Of a stretch of 5,885 nt of DNA, positions 1 through 5,885 are shown in pieces. This DNA is from Sphingomonadaceae bacterium (GTDB taxonomy: Bacteria > Pseudomonadota > Alphaproteobacteria > Sphingomonadales > Sphingomonadaceae). The stretch spans positions 1 through 5,885 of the forward strand of contig JACFNY010000139.1 in assembly GCA_019454625.1 (NCBI GenBank), in the 5' to 3' direction. Under the pieces are notes generated by a model. It did not search any database and was not told the origin of the DNA. It saw only the letters and a list, made by a program, of their open reading frames with translations. Positions within the stretch are counted from its first letter, which is position 1; every line of letters starts with the position of its first letter. A program made the translations under genes and the position numbers.

Positions 1-549
1 CTTGAACGTCTCTTCGGACGGGAAGAAGGTGACGTGCGTGCCCTTGCGGCCGTTCGCCTCGCCGACGACCTTCAGCGGCGCGACGGCATCGCCGCGCTTG
101 AAGCGCATGTAATGCTCCTTGCCGTCGCGGAAGATGCGCAGGTCCAGCCAGTCGGAGAGGGCGTTCACCACCGAGACGCCGACGCCGTGGAGGCCGCCCG
201 AGACCTTGTAGCTGTTCTGGTCGAACTTGCCGCCCGCGTGGAGCTGGGTCATGATGACCTCGGCAGCGGAAACGCCCTCGCCGGCGTGGATGTCGGTGGG
301 GATGCCGCGGCCGTTGTCGGTCACCGTCACGGAGCCGTCGGCGTTGAGCGTGATCGTCACCGTGTCGCAGTAGCCCGCGAGCGCCTCGTCGATGGCGTTG
401 TCGGAAACCTCGAACACCATGTGGTGCAGGCCCGAACCGTCCTCGGTGTCGCCGATGTACATGCCGGGCCGCTTGCGGACGGCGTCGAGCCCCTTCAGGA
501 CCTTGATCGAATCGGCGCTGTATTCACCGGAAGGCGCGTTGCTGCTCAT
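1..549 (-). CDS. gyrB: DNA gyrase subunit B, N-terminal part (3' end of gene outside window)
   Basis: GyrB is the ATPase subunit of DNA gyrase, which with GyrA introduces negative supercoils into DNA in the cytoplasm. Translating the minus strand from the ATG at 549 gives 183 codons, open to the window edge, out of roughly 800 in a full GyrB. The segment covers most of the GHKL ATPase domain. Visible motifs are [10 protein letters not shown] (residues 25-34), [14 protein letters not shown] (46-59) with the presumed general base E47 and Mg-binding N51, DNGRGIP (78-84) with adenine-contacting D78, the ATP lid [19 protein letters not shown] (114-132), and [10 protein letters not shown] (169-178). 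All key ATPase residues are present. The start is supported by AAGGA four bases upstream and by alignment of the [20 protein letters not shown] block to the usual N-terminus. The gene lies 7 nt behind recF on the same strand and is probably cotranscribed with it. ParE shares this fold, but the adjacent recF and the close match to alphaproteobacterial GyrB N-termini favour gyrB. Confidence 0.97.
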   Translation of the reverse strand, partial: MSSNAPSGEYSADSIKVLKGLDAVRKRPGMYIGDTEDGSGLHHMVFEVSDNAIDEALAGYCDTVTITLNADGSVTVTDNGRGIPTDIHAGEGVSAAEVIMTQLHAGGKFDQNSYKVSGGLHGVGVSVVNALSDWLDLRIFRDGKEHYMRFKRGDAVAPLKVVGEANGRKGTHVTFFPSEETFK

Positions 550-553
550 GATT

Positions 554-559
554 TCCTTA
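554..559 (-). promoter_or_regulatory. gyrB ribosome-binding site overlapping the recF stop codon
   Basis: On the minus strand the sequence reads TTTAAGGAAATCATG. The AAGGA Shine-Dalgarno core (554-558) overlaps the TAA stop of recF (557-559), and the gyrB ATG starts at 549. A ribosome terminating on recF therefore sits on the gyrB initiation site, which implies translational coupling. The overlap is seen directly; the coupling is inferred. Confidence 0.75.
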
Positions 560-1657
560 AAGTCTGCTCAGGCGACCGTTTGACACGTCTATATAGGTAG
601 CCTGCGGCCCGATTGCACGGAAAAGTGACACGTCCGTGCCCGTCATCCACACCTGCATGGCGTCCGCTTCCAGCATGGCGAAAAGCGCGGCCCGCCGCGT
701 CTCGTCGAGGTGCGCGGCGACCTCGTCGAGCAGCAGCACGGGACGCCGGCCGGTGCGCGCGGCGACGACGCGGGCGTGCGCGAGGACGAGGCCCAGCAGC
801 AGCGCCTTCTGCTCGCCCGTGGAGGCGCGCGCGGCGGGCTGGTCCTTGGCGAGATGCGTGACGGTAAGGTCGCTGCGGTGCGGCCCCACGGTGGTGCGCC
901 CCGCCGCCGCGTCGGCACGGCGCGAGGCCGCGAGCGCCGCCGCCAGCGCGTCGGCGTCCCATGTTTCGCCTTCCAGCGTCAGCGCCCCCTTCGGGAACGG
1001 CCCGGTGTCCGATGCGGCGATCTCCTCGCCGAGCGCGCCGATCGCCATGCGCCGCGCCGCGTCCACGGCCGCGCCGTGCTCCGCCATCTGTTTTTCGAGC
1101 GAGGCGAGCCAGTCCGGGTCCGGCGCGCGTTCGCCGCCGAGCAGCCTGTTGCGCGACTGCATGGCGGCATCGTAGCGCTGCGTATGCCCGGCGTGCTGCG
1201 GCACCAGCGCCAGCGTCAGCCGGTCGAGGAAGCGGCGGCGTCCGCCCGCGCTGTCCATGAACAGCCGGTCCATCGCCGGGGTCAGCCACAGCACGGAAAG
1301 CCATTCGGAAAGCGCGTTCGCCGCCGCGCCCGCACCGTTCACGCGCACCAGCCGCCGCCCCGGCGCTTCGCCCTGCGTGCCGGTGCCGATCTCGACGGGC
1401 GCGTCCGCGCCGCAGCCGAGCGTCGCGGCGATGGCGAAGCCGCCGCCGCTCCCCGTGCGCGCCATCTCCGGGAGGCCGGCGCGCCGGAGGCCGCGCCCGG
1501 GCGCGAGCAGCGAGATGGCTTCGAGGAGGTTGGTCTTGCCCGCGCCGTTGTCGCCGGTCAGCACGACCGCGCCCGGCCCGGCGGCGATGTCCGCGTGCGC
1601 GTAGCTGCGGAAATCCGTCAGGCGCAGCCGGTCTATGGTGCGGGGCTGTGTCGGCAT
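557..1657 (-). CDS. recF: DNA replication and repair protein RecF
   Basis: RecF is a cytoplasmic SMC-like ATPase of the RecFOR pathway. It recognises gapped or stalled-fork DNA and helps RecO and RecR load RecA. The 366-residue product is close to the usual length (E. coli 357). It starts with the typical strand [15 protein letters not shown] (residues 10-24), followed by the Walker A loop GDNGAGKTN (35-43, K41), the ABC-type signature [12 protein letters not shown] (279-290), and Walker B with D-loop [13 protein letters not shown] (306-318, D311 and E312). The intervening lobe (about 115-250) carries [19 protein letters not shown] and the conserved GPHRSDL (258-264). The ATG at 1657 has only a weak GGGG Shine-Dalgarno five bases upstream, but the N-terminus aligns with RecF and no better start is visible. 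It diverges from the exported-protein gene across a 48-nt spacer, and gyrB follows after 7 nt, so recF and gyrB probably form an operon. Confidence 0.97.
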   Translation of the reverse strand: MPTQPRTIDRLRLTDFRSYAHADIAAGPGAVVLTGDNGAGKTNLLEAISLLAPGRGLRRAGLPEMARTGSGGGFAIAATLGCGADAPVEIGTGTQGEAPGRRLVRVNGAGAAANALSEWLSVLWLTPAMDRLFMDSAGGRRRFLDRLTLALVPQHAGHTQRYDAAMQSRNRLLGGERAPDPDWLASLEKQMAEHGAAVDAARRMAIGALGEEIAASDTGPFPKGALTLEGETWDADALAAALAASRRADAAAGRTTVGPHRSDLTVTHLAKDQPAARASTGEQKALLLGLVLAHARVVAARTGRRPVLLLDEVAAHLDETRRAALFAMLEADAMQVWMTGTDVSLFRAIGPQATYIDVSNGRLSRL

Positions 1658-1705
1658 GGCGGCCCCGTCTATCGCGTGCTAATCTCGTGCGAAAGGGAGA
1701 CGTCC
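1658..1705. promoter_or_regulatory. Short divergent intergenic region between recF and the exported-protein gene
   Basis: These 48 nt must hold the 5' signals of two divergent genes unless their promoters lie inside the opposing coding sequences. I found no convincing -35/-10 pair on either strand. GCTAAT (1678-1683, plus strand) is a weak -10 candidate without a matching -35. The plus-strand gene has a good Shine-Dalgarno, AGGGAG at 1694-1699, six bases before its ATG. The recF side has only GGGG. The region also contains the imperfect 11-bp tandem repeat listed separately. Confidence 0.45.
1671..1692. repeat. Imperfect 11-bp tandem direct repeat in the divergent spacer
   Basis: ATCGCGTGCTA (1671-1681) is followed directly by ATCTCGTGCGA (1682-1692), with 9 of 11 positions identical. 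The 11-bp period is about one helical turn, so both copies would face the same side of the DNA, as in some operator sites. It lies immediately upstream of the Shine-Dalgarno of the exported-protein gene. A chance match in GC-rich DNA is quite possible and no regulator is suggested by the neighbourhood. Confidence 0.35.
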
Positions 1706-2422
1706 ATGATCCGTGCCGTTGCCTGTGCCGCCGCCATGCTGCTTTCGTCCGCTGCGCTCGCCGACCAGACCGTGGTCTACAAGGGCGAGGACGGGAAGAA
1801 CCTCACGCTCGAAATCGCCGACAGCGGCGCTGTGCACATCGTCGGGCCGGTGCCGGGGCAGACCGCGCTGGTGCAGGACGGCGCGCTGTTCCTGATCGAC
1901 ACGGCGCAGGCGAAACCGCGCGTTATGCGCCTTACCGACGTTGCCGCCGCGCTCGACGAGGTGATCGGCCCGACGTTCCGGGGCCTGTTCGAGGCCGCGG
2001 CGAAGGCCGATCCCAAACCCGCGCAGCCGCTCGTCATCGAGACGGCGGGCAGCACGACCGTCGCGGGCTTCACGGGCGAGGCCTATCGGATCAGGGGCAT
2101 CGACAAGATGAACCCCGATACGGTGACGGAATGGGTGGCGACGCGCGACCCGGCGCTCGCGCCCGCCGGCAAGGCGATGCAGCAGTTCATGGAGGCGACG
2201 ATGGTGATGGCCGCGCCGCTGATCGGCGATGTCGCCGCGAGCATGATCGGCGACATGCGGCAGGCGTTCGCGCTCGGCACGCCGCTGAAGGCGGGGACGA
2301 GGTTCGAGCTTGCGAGCGTGAAGGACGGGGCCGTCGATCCGGCGCGTTTCCAGCTTCCCGCCGCACCCATCAGCCGTGCGGAGATGGTGAAGGAGATGAA
2401 GGCGGGCGCGGCAGCGCAGTAG
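1706..2422 (+). CDS. Unrecognised exported (periplasmic) protein with signal peptide
   Basis: I do not recognise this 238-residue protein. Its N-terminus MIRAVACAAAMLLSSAALA is a clear Sec signal peptide with a type I cleavage site after A19, so the mature protein (about 219 residues) should be periplasmic. There is no lipobox cysteine at the cleavage point and no later membrane segment. Residues 21-80 look like a series of short beta strands (for example QTVVYKGEDG, LTLEIAD, GAVHIVG, TALVQDGALFLID), loosely like DUF4412/LolA-type periplasmic beta folds; that resemblance is a weak guess. Residues 158-184 are methionine-rich (M158, M162, M166, M168, M180, M184) and probably helical. The start is set by AGGGAG six bases upstream of the ATG and by the signal peptide. 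The frame stays open far upstream into recF antisense sequence, but only this ATG gives a signal peptide. The gene converges with the membrane-anchored hydrolase gene, with 3 nt between stop codons. Confidence 0.85.
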   Translation: MIRAVACAAAMLLSSAALADQTVVYKGEDGKNLTLEIADSGAVHIVGPVPGQTALVQDGALFLIDTAQAKPRVMRLTDVAAALDEVIGPTFRGLFEAAAKADPKPAQPLVIETAGSTTVAGFTGEAYRIRGIDKMNPDTVTEWVATRDPALAPAGKAMQQFMEATMVMAAPLIGDVAASMIGDMRQAFALGTPLKAGTRFELASVKDGAVDPARFQLPAAPISRAEMVKEMKAGAAAQ

Positions 2423-2425
2423 GCG

Positions 2426-3634
2426 TCAGCCGGCTGCACTCTTGCAGGGCGGCGGGGCGAATGTCGCCTCGCCCGTCGCGAACCGCCGCGCCTTCAGCAG
2501 CACGTCCAGAATGCTCCCGGGCTGTTCGGTGACGAGGAAGTGGGCGCTGTTTTCCACGATGATCATTTCGGTGTGCGACGCGCAAATCTCCGCCGCCAGC
2601 CGCTCGGCGGCCGCGCGCGGGGTCTGAAGGTCGTAGCGGCCGGAAACGAAGATCATCGGCACGTCAAAATCGCGGCCCAGTGTCTTGCGGAAATCCCAGT
2701 CCGCCACGGATGCCGCGAGCGGATGCAGGGCGAAATCCGGGTCCGGCGCAGAGCCGAGTGCGCGCCAGATGTCGCCGAGCGAAAGCGTGGGTGAGCCGAA
2801 GATCAGCGCCAGCGTTCGCGCGGTGAGATCGCCGGTGGTGCGGACATTGTGCCATGATCCGCCCTCCGCCAGCACGGGCGTCTGCACGGTGTTCACCCAT
2901 GCGAAGAACGCCTCGGGATCGTGCGGATCCGGGGCGGGCCCGGCGTCGCGCATGGCCTTCGCCAGTGCCGTGTCGCCGCGTGCCTTCGCGATTTCGGAGA
3001 GTTCGGTGCGGGTTTCCTCGAAATTCCGCTTCCAGCCGGTGAGCTGGCCGAAACCGAGATACGCGTGCAGCAGATCGGGCCGTCGCTTCGCGACCTCGGC
3101 GCCGAGCACCGAGCCCCAGCTCTGACCGACGAGGATGACCTTGGACTGGCCAAGGCGCGCTTCCATGTGTTCGATAAGGGCGATGGCATCGTCCACGAGT
3201 TGCGCCCCGGTGATCGTGCTGCTCAGCTTCTCGCCATCGACGGCGGAGCGGCCGAAGCCGCGCTGATCCCATTGCACGACGGTGAAGCCGTCCTCCCACG
3301 GCCGCTGGAACGCGTAGGAAATATCGCTGGTCGTGCCGCCGGGGCCGCCGTGCAGGTAGAGGATGACCGGATTGCGCCGGTCCTGCCCGCGGATCGTCAC
3401 CCACTGGCGCGCGCCGCCGAGCATCACGTAGCCCGCCTCGTCGATGCCCTGCGGGGAGACGATGCGGCCGTTCGCGGCATTCACGTCCTGAAGCCAGCTT
3501 CGAATGCCGAGCAGCGTGCCGACTGCAACCGCGAGCAGCACCGCCGGCACGAGGACGAGCCAGCGCAGCGCGAAGCGCACGATCCTGCGCCGCCGGGAAA
3601 CCGGCGGGTGCGTGGTGGCCGCGCCGTCGTTCAT
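2426..3634 (-). CDS. Membrane-anchored alpha/beta hydrolase, proline iminopeptidase-like (S33 type)
   Basis: This is a 402-residue serine hydrolase of the alpha/beta fold. The N-terminus has basic RRRR (14-17) followed by one hydrophobic segment (about 21-44). By the positive-inside rule this predicts an N-in signal anchor with the catalytic domain in the periplasm. Motifs are the oxyanion-region HGGPGG (95-100), WDQRGFGRS (122-130), the nucleophile elbow GQSWGS (170-175, S172), the probable acid D335 in SGRYDLQTP, and the probable catalytic H365 in NSAHF. HGGPGG with WDQRGxGRS is characteristic of proline iminopeptidases and related S33 hydrolases, so aminopeptidase or amidase/esterase activity is possible; the substrate cannot be read from the sequence. 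A cap region spans about 195-300. The ATG at 3634 lacks a good Shine-Dalgarno, but the anchor follows directly and the next in-frame Met (71) would remove it. The gene lies 43 nt behind dnaN and may be read from the dnaN transcript. Confidence 0.9.
   Translation of the reverse strand: MNDGAATTHPPVSRRRRIVRFALRWLVLVPAVLLAVAVGTLLGIRSWLQDVNAANGRIVSPQGIDEAGYVMLGGARQWVTIRGQDRRNPVILYLHGGPGGTTSDISYAFQRPWEDGFTVVQWDQRGFGRSAVDGEKLSSTITGAQLVDDAIALIEHMEARLGQSKVILVGQSWGSVLGAEVAKRRPDLLHAYLGFGQLTGWKRNFEETRTELSEIAKARGDTALAKAMRDAGPAPDPHDPEAFFAWVNTVQTPVLAEGGSWHNVRTTGDLTARTLALIFGSPTLSLGDIWRALGSAPDPDFALHPLAASVADWDFRKTLGRDFDVPMIFVSGRYDLQTPRAAAERLAAEICASHTEMIIVENSAHFLVTEQPGSILDVLLKARRFATGEATFAPPPCKSAAG
2429..2450 (+). 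terminator. Weak hairpin just after the exported-protein stop codon
   Basis: After the TAG at 2420-2422, GCC (2429-2431) can pair with GGC (2448-2450) and CTGCA (2434-2438) with TGCAG (2443-2447) around a CTCT loop, with a two-base GG bulge. No T-tract follows, and the hairpin overlaps the end of the convergent hydrolase gene. It might slow or stop convergent transcription, but it is not a classical intrinsic terminator. Confidence 0.25.
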
Positions 3635-3672
3635 GTTGCCGGAGAGGCCCGTACCGACCGTGGACCAGCCGC

Positions 3673-3687
3673 GCGCGTCAGACGCGC
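3673..3687. repeat. Short inverted repeat across the dnaN stop codon
   Basis: GCGCGTC (3673-3679) and GACGCGC (3681-3687) form a perfect 7-bp inverted repeat around a single central base and include the last dnaN codons and its TGA. As RNA the real stem would be shorter, because a one-base loop cannot form. No T-tract follows, so this is not a credible intrinsic terminator, and readthrough from dnaN into the hydrolase gene remains likely. Confidence 0.4.
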
Positions 3688-4778
3688 ATCGGCATCAGCA
3701 CGTAGAGCGCCGGGGACGACTGGCCCTCGCGGATCAGCGTCGGCGCCGCCGCGTCGGCGAGGTGGATCTCGATCTCGTCGGTCTCGATCTCGCCGAGGAT
3801 GTCGAGCAGGTAGCGGGCGTTGAAGCCGACATCGAGGCTGTCCGACGCGTAGTCGGCGGGCACCTCCTCGGCTGCGGTGCCGGTTTCCGGGCTCGTCACG
3901 GAGAGCACGATGCGGTCGCGGTCGATGCTCATCTTCACCGCGCGCGTCTTCTCGGTGGCGATCGCCGCCACGCGGTCGACGCCCTCGGCGAGCGATTTCG
4001 TGTCCACCTTCAGCAGCCGGTCGTTCTTGGTCGGGATCACTCGCGAATAGTCGGGGAAGGTGCCGTCGATCAGCTTCGAGGTGAGCACGGCGGTGCCGGC
4101 GCGGAAGCGGATCTTGGTGGAGGACAGCGAGATCTCGATCTCGCCCGTCACCTCGTCGAGCAGCTTCCGCACCTCGGCGACGCATTTGCGGGGCACGATG
4201 ATGTCGGGCATCCCGTCCGCGCCCGCCGGCGCGTCGAGCGCGACGCGTGCCAGCCGGTGGCCGTCGGTCGCGACCGCGAACAGCTTGCCGTCGACGACGT
4301 GCATGAAGATGCCGTTCAGGTAATAGCGCGTCTCTTCGGTGGAGATGGCGAAGCGCGTCTTGTCGATGATCTGCTTCAGCGTCTCGGCGGGAAGCTGGAA
4401 CTTCGTCGGCAGGTCGCTTTCGGCGATCATCGGGAAGTCGTCGCGCGGCAGCGTCGCGAGGTTGAAGCGCGCGCGGCCCGCCGCGATCGACATCTTGTCG
4501 CCCGAAACCGCGATCTCGACCTGGCTGCCCTCGGGCAGCTTGCGCACGATGTCGAACAGCGTGTGCGCCGAGACCGTGGTGGCGCCCGGCGTCTCCACCT
4601 GCGCGGCGATCGAATCGACCACCTGCAGGTCGAGATCGGTCGCCATCAGCTTGAGGCCGCCGTTCTCGACCTCGATGAGGACGTTCGACAGGATCGGGAT
4701 CGTGTTGCGACGCTCCACCACCGACTGGACGTGACCAAGGCATTTGAGCAGCGTCGCCCGCTCGACCGTCGCCTTCAT
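3678..4778 (-). CDS. dnaN: DNA polymerase III subunit beta (sliding clamp)
   Basis: DnaN is the cytoplasmic beta sliding clamp. As a ring-shaped homodimer it encircles DNA and tethers polymerase III, and it also binds other polymerases, MutS, ligase and DnaA regulators through clamp-binding motifs. The product is 366 residues, the same length as E. coli DnaN. The three clamp domains fall at about 1-121, 122-246 and 247-366. Visible conserved blocks are NTIPILSNVLIE (25-36), RYYLNGIFMH (151-160), ATDGHRLA (170-177), FPDYSRVIP (241-249) and the C-terminal MPMRV (362-366), which contributes to the protein-binding cleft. No frameshift or missing block is apparent. The ATG at 4778 has a good Shine-Dalgarno, AAGGGA (4784-4789), five bases upstream, and the product begins MKATVERATLLKCLG as expected for alphaproteobacterial DnaN. 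dnaA is not adjacent: the upstream gene is an esterase. Confidence 0.98.
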   Translation of the reverse strand: MKATVERATLLKCLGHVQSVVERRNTIPILSNVLIEVENGGLKLMATDLDLQVVDSIAAQVETPGATTVSAHTLFDIVRKLPEGSQVEIAVSGDKMSIAAGRARFNLATLPRDDFPMIAESDLPTKFQLPAETLKQIIDKTRFAISTEETRYYLNGIFMHVVDGKLFAVATDGHRLARVALDAPAGADGMPDIIVPRKCVAEVRKLLDEVTGEIEISLSSTKIRFRAGTAVLTSKLIDGTFPDYSRVIPTKNDRLLKVDTKSLAEGVDRVAAIATEKTRAVKMSIDRDRIVLSVTSPETGTAAEEVPADYASDSLDVGFNARYLLDILGEIETDEIEIHLADAAAPTLIREGQSSPALYVLMPMRV

Positions 4779-4875
4779 GCGTTTCCCTTCAAACCCCCGA
4801 TTGTGAGCGCGCGACTATAGCGCCTGCGTCAACCTTCGGTAGGGGGAATCCGGGGCCAAATGCAAGCCCCGCCGT
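4779..4875 (-). promoter_or_regulatory. Intergenic region upstream of dnaN, probable promoter region
   Basis: This 97-nt spacer is the least GC-biased stretch near dnaN and is the likely site of its promoter. On the minus strand it holds TTGACG (4827-4832), a good -35 match, and TATAGT (4814-4819), a good -10 match. They are only 7 nt apart and so cannot form one standard promoter. A 17-nt spacing from TTGACG leads to CGCTCA, a poor -10; 17 nt upstream of TATAGT lies CTACCG, a poor -35. One of the two elements probably belongs to the real promoter, but I cannot decide which. The dnaN Shine-Dalgarno AAGGGA lies at 4784-4789. No DnaA box (TTATCCACA type) is visible. Confidence 0.4.
4851..4871 (-). 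terminator. Weak hairpin downstream of the HSL-type hydrolase
   Basis: CGGGGC (4851-4856) and GCCCCG (4866-4871) form a perfect 6-bp stem with a 9-nt loop, starting 4 nt after the hydrolase stop codon on the minus strand. The sequence beyond it is GATTCCCCC rather than a T-tract, so it is at best a weak terminator or a Rho-associated stop. Confidence 0.3.
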
Positions 4876-5885
4876 TCACTCCCCGCCGCGCCGGTCCGTG
4901 TCCGCCGCGGCGACGGCGCGGCTGCGGATCGCCTGCCCGAAGAGCGCGGCGGTTTCATGCGCGGCGCGGTTCGCGTCGGGGATCAGCCCGGACCAGTTGA
5001 GGAAGCTGTGCGTGAGCGACGGGTAGTTCAGATAGACGACGCTGACGCTGTCCGTCTCCAGCCGCTCGGCGAGGCGGCGGCCCTGATCGCGCAGCGGGTC
5101 GTATCCCGCCGTCGCCACGATCGTCGCGGGCATACCGGCGAGCGAGGATTCGCGAAGCGCCCATGTCGCCGGGGCCTCCCGGCTCGCCGGATCGGGAAAG
5201 GCGAGGCGGGTCACGACGTTGATGAAGGCGAGATCGAGCCCGTAGCCCTCGCCGAACAGCGCGTAGGAGCGGTCGCCCTGATCCAGCGTGACGGCCGGAT
5301 AGTAGAGCAGCTGGTAGAGCGGTCCCGGGCGCCCGGCGGCGCGCTGGCGCAGCGAGGTGACGAGCGCGAGGTGGCCGCCCGCGCTGTCGCCGCCGACGCC
5401 GATCCGCGCCGGATCGCCGCCGAGCGACGCGGCATGGGCGTGCGCCCAGAGGAAGGCGTCCTCGGCATCGTCCTGCGGCGCCGGGAACGGGTGTTCGGGG
5501 GCGAGGCGATAGTCGACGGACACGACGATGACGCGGGCCGCGTTGGCGATCAGCCGCACCTGCCGGTCCACGGCGCGCACGCTGGCGAACACGAAGCCGC
5601 CGCCGTGGTAGTAGACGAGCACCGGCAGCGGGCCGTCCTCACCGGTTTCCGGGCGATAGATGCGGACGGGGATCGGGCCGCCGCGCCCCGGGATGGTGCG
5701 GTCCTCCACCGCCATGTCCGCGGTGATCGCCGCGCGGATCGTCCAGCGCCGGTCGGTGTCCGCGCGGATCGCGGCGCGCTTTTTCGGGGTATCGAAGGCG
5801 GCGAGCAGATCGTCCTCATTCTCCGGCTTTTGTGCCGCCGCCATCTCCTTCAGGAATTGCAGCTTTGCATCGAGGCGCTGGCCGT
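4876..5885 (-). CDS. Alpha/beta hydrolase, HSL-type (family IV) esterase/lipase; 5' end probably beyond the window
   Basis: This is a soluble carboxylesterase-type enzyme of the bacterial hormone-sensitive-lipase family, expected to hydrolyse short-chain acyl esters in the cytoplasm. Counting from the in-frame ATG at 5844 (322 residues), the motifs are YYHGGGFVFAS (78-88, oxyanion hole), DYRLAPEHPFPAP (111-123), the nucleophile elbow GGDSAGGHLA (151-160, S154), DPLRD (249-253, probable acid D249) and LTHSF (277-281, probable H279). The ATG at 5844 is a doubtful start because AAGGAG abuts it with no spacer. The frame also remains open to the edge, where GQRLDAKLQFLKE resembles the usual helical N-terminus of this family. 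I therefore treat the gene as partial at its 5' end, with the true start probably just outside. There is no signal peptide in the visible part. The exact substrate is unknown. The gene precedes dnaN on the same strand, 97 nt away, and probably has its own transcript. Confidence 0.9.
   Translation of the reverse strand, partial: GQRLDAKLQFLKEMAAAQKPENEDDLLAAFDTPKKRAAIRADTDRRWTIRAAITADMAVEDRTIPGRGGPIPVRIYRPETGEDGPLPVLVYYHGGGFVFASVRAVDRQVRLIANAARVIVVSVDYRLAPEHPFPAPQDDAEDAFLWAHAHAASLGGDPARIGVGGDSAGGHLALVTSLRQRAAGRPGPLYQLLYYPAVTLDQGDRSYALFGEGYGLDLAFINVVTRLAFPDPASREAPATWALRESSLAGMPATIVATAGYDPLRDQGRRLAERLETDSVSVVYLNYPSLTHSFLNWSGLIPDANRAAHETAALFGQAIRSRAVAAADTDRRGGE

Noticed and set aside
643..651. 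TCATCCACA, one mismatch from the DnaA box TTATCCACA.
   Set aside because: It is a single copy inside conserved recF coding sequence, with no cluster of boxes and no AT-rich unwinding region, so it does not mark an origin.
546..1304. Minus-strand 252-codon open frame overlapping recF.
   Set aside because: It is an arginine/alanine-rich out-of-frame translation of recF with no supporting motif.
710..1705. Upstream extension of the plus-strand exported-protein frame through recF antisense sequence (332 codons).
   Set aside because: The extension is arginine- and alanine-rich low-complexity translation over a clear recF, while the ATG at 1706 has a Shine-Dalgarno and begins a signal peptide.
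2427..2436. Perfect 10-bp palindrome CAGCCGGCTG next to the convergent stop codons.
   Set aside because: Short GC palindromes are common at this base composition; no second copy or known site type supports a function.
1648..2532. A 294-codon plus-strand open frame overlapping the exported-protein gene in another frame.
   Set aside because: Its product is an arginine/glycine-rich frame shadow without recognisable features; the overlapping frame has a signal peptide and a good ribosome-binding site.
3504..4820. A 438-codon plus-strand open frame antisense to dnaN, longer than dnaN itself.
   Set aside because: It is a shadow of GC-rich codon bias: the product is rich in R, H, D and V without domain structure, and the minus strand carries an unmistakable DnaN.

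Overview
The window is GC-rich and densely coding, with near-uniform G/C at third codon positions. The protein sequences, especially the GyrB N-terminus, DnaN and RecF (signature S-T-G-E-Q-K), suggest an alphaproteobacterium, probably a member of the Sphingomonadales. The order-level call is an inference from remembered sequence similarity and no search was run. The layout looks like ordinary chromosome: no transposase, integrase, tRNA, rRNA, CRISPR array or phage gene was seen.

Layout from right to left, the main direction of transcription (minus strand). (1) 4876-5885: a soluble alpha/beta hydrolase of the hormone-sensitive-lipase (HSL, family IV) esterase type, which probably begins beyond the right edge. 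(2) 4779-4875: a 97-nt spacer holding a weak hairpin and the probable dnaN promoter region. (3) 3678-4778: dnaN, the DNA polymerase III sliding clamp. (4) 2426-3634: an alpha/beta hydrolase with an N-terminal membrane anchor and proline-iminopeptidase-like (S33) motifs, 43 nt behind dnaN. (5) 1706-2422 on the plus strand: an unrecognised exported protein, convergent with the hydrolase (3 nt between stop codons) and divergent from recF. (6) 557-1657, minus: recF. (7) 1-549, minus: the first 183 codons of gyrB, running off the left edge. Its ribosome-binding site overlaps the recF stop codon.

dnaN, recF and gyrB are the remnant of the widely conserved dnaA-dnaN-recF-gyrB replication cluster. 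Here recF and gyrB remain tightly coupled, but dnaN is separated from recF by two non-replication genes, one on the opposite strand. The replication genes share roles in polymerase processivity (DnaN), gap repair at stalled forks (RecF) and supercoiling (GyrB). Nothing in the sequence shows a functional link between them and the hydrolases or the exported protein.

No convincing undescribed system was found. The points most worth a second look are the split replication cluster, the unrecognised exported protein with a methionine-rich segment, and an imperfect 11-bp tandem repeat in the very short divergent spacer between it and recF.
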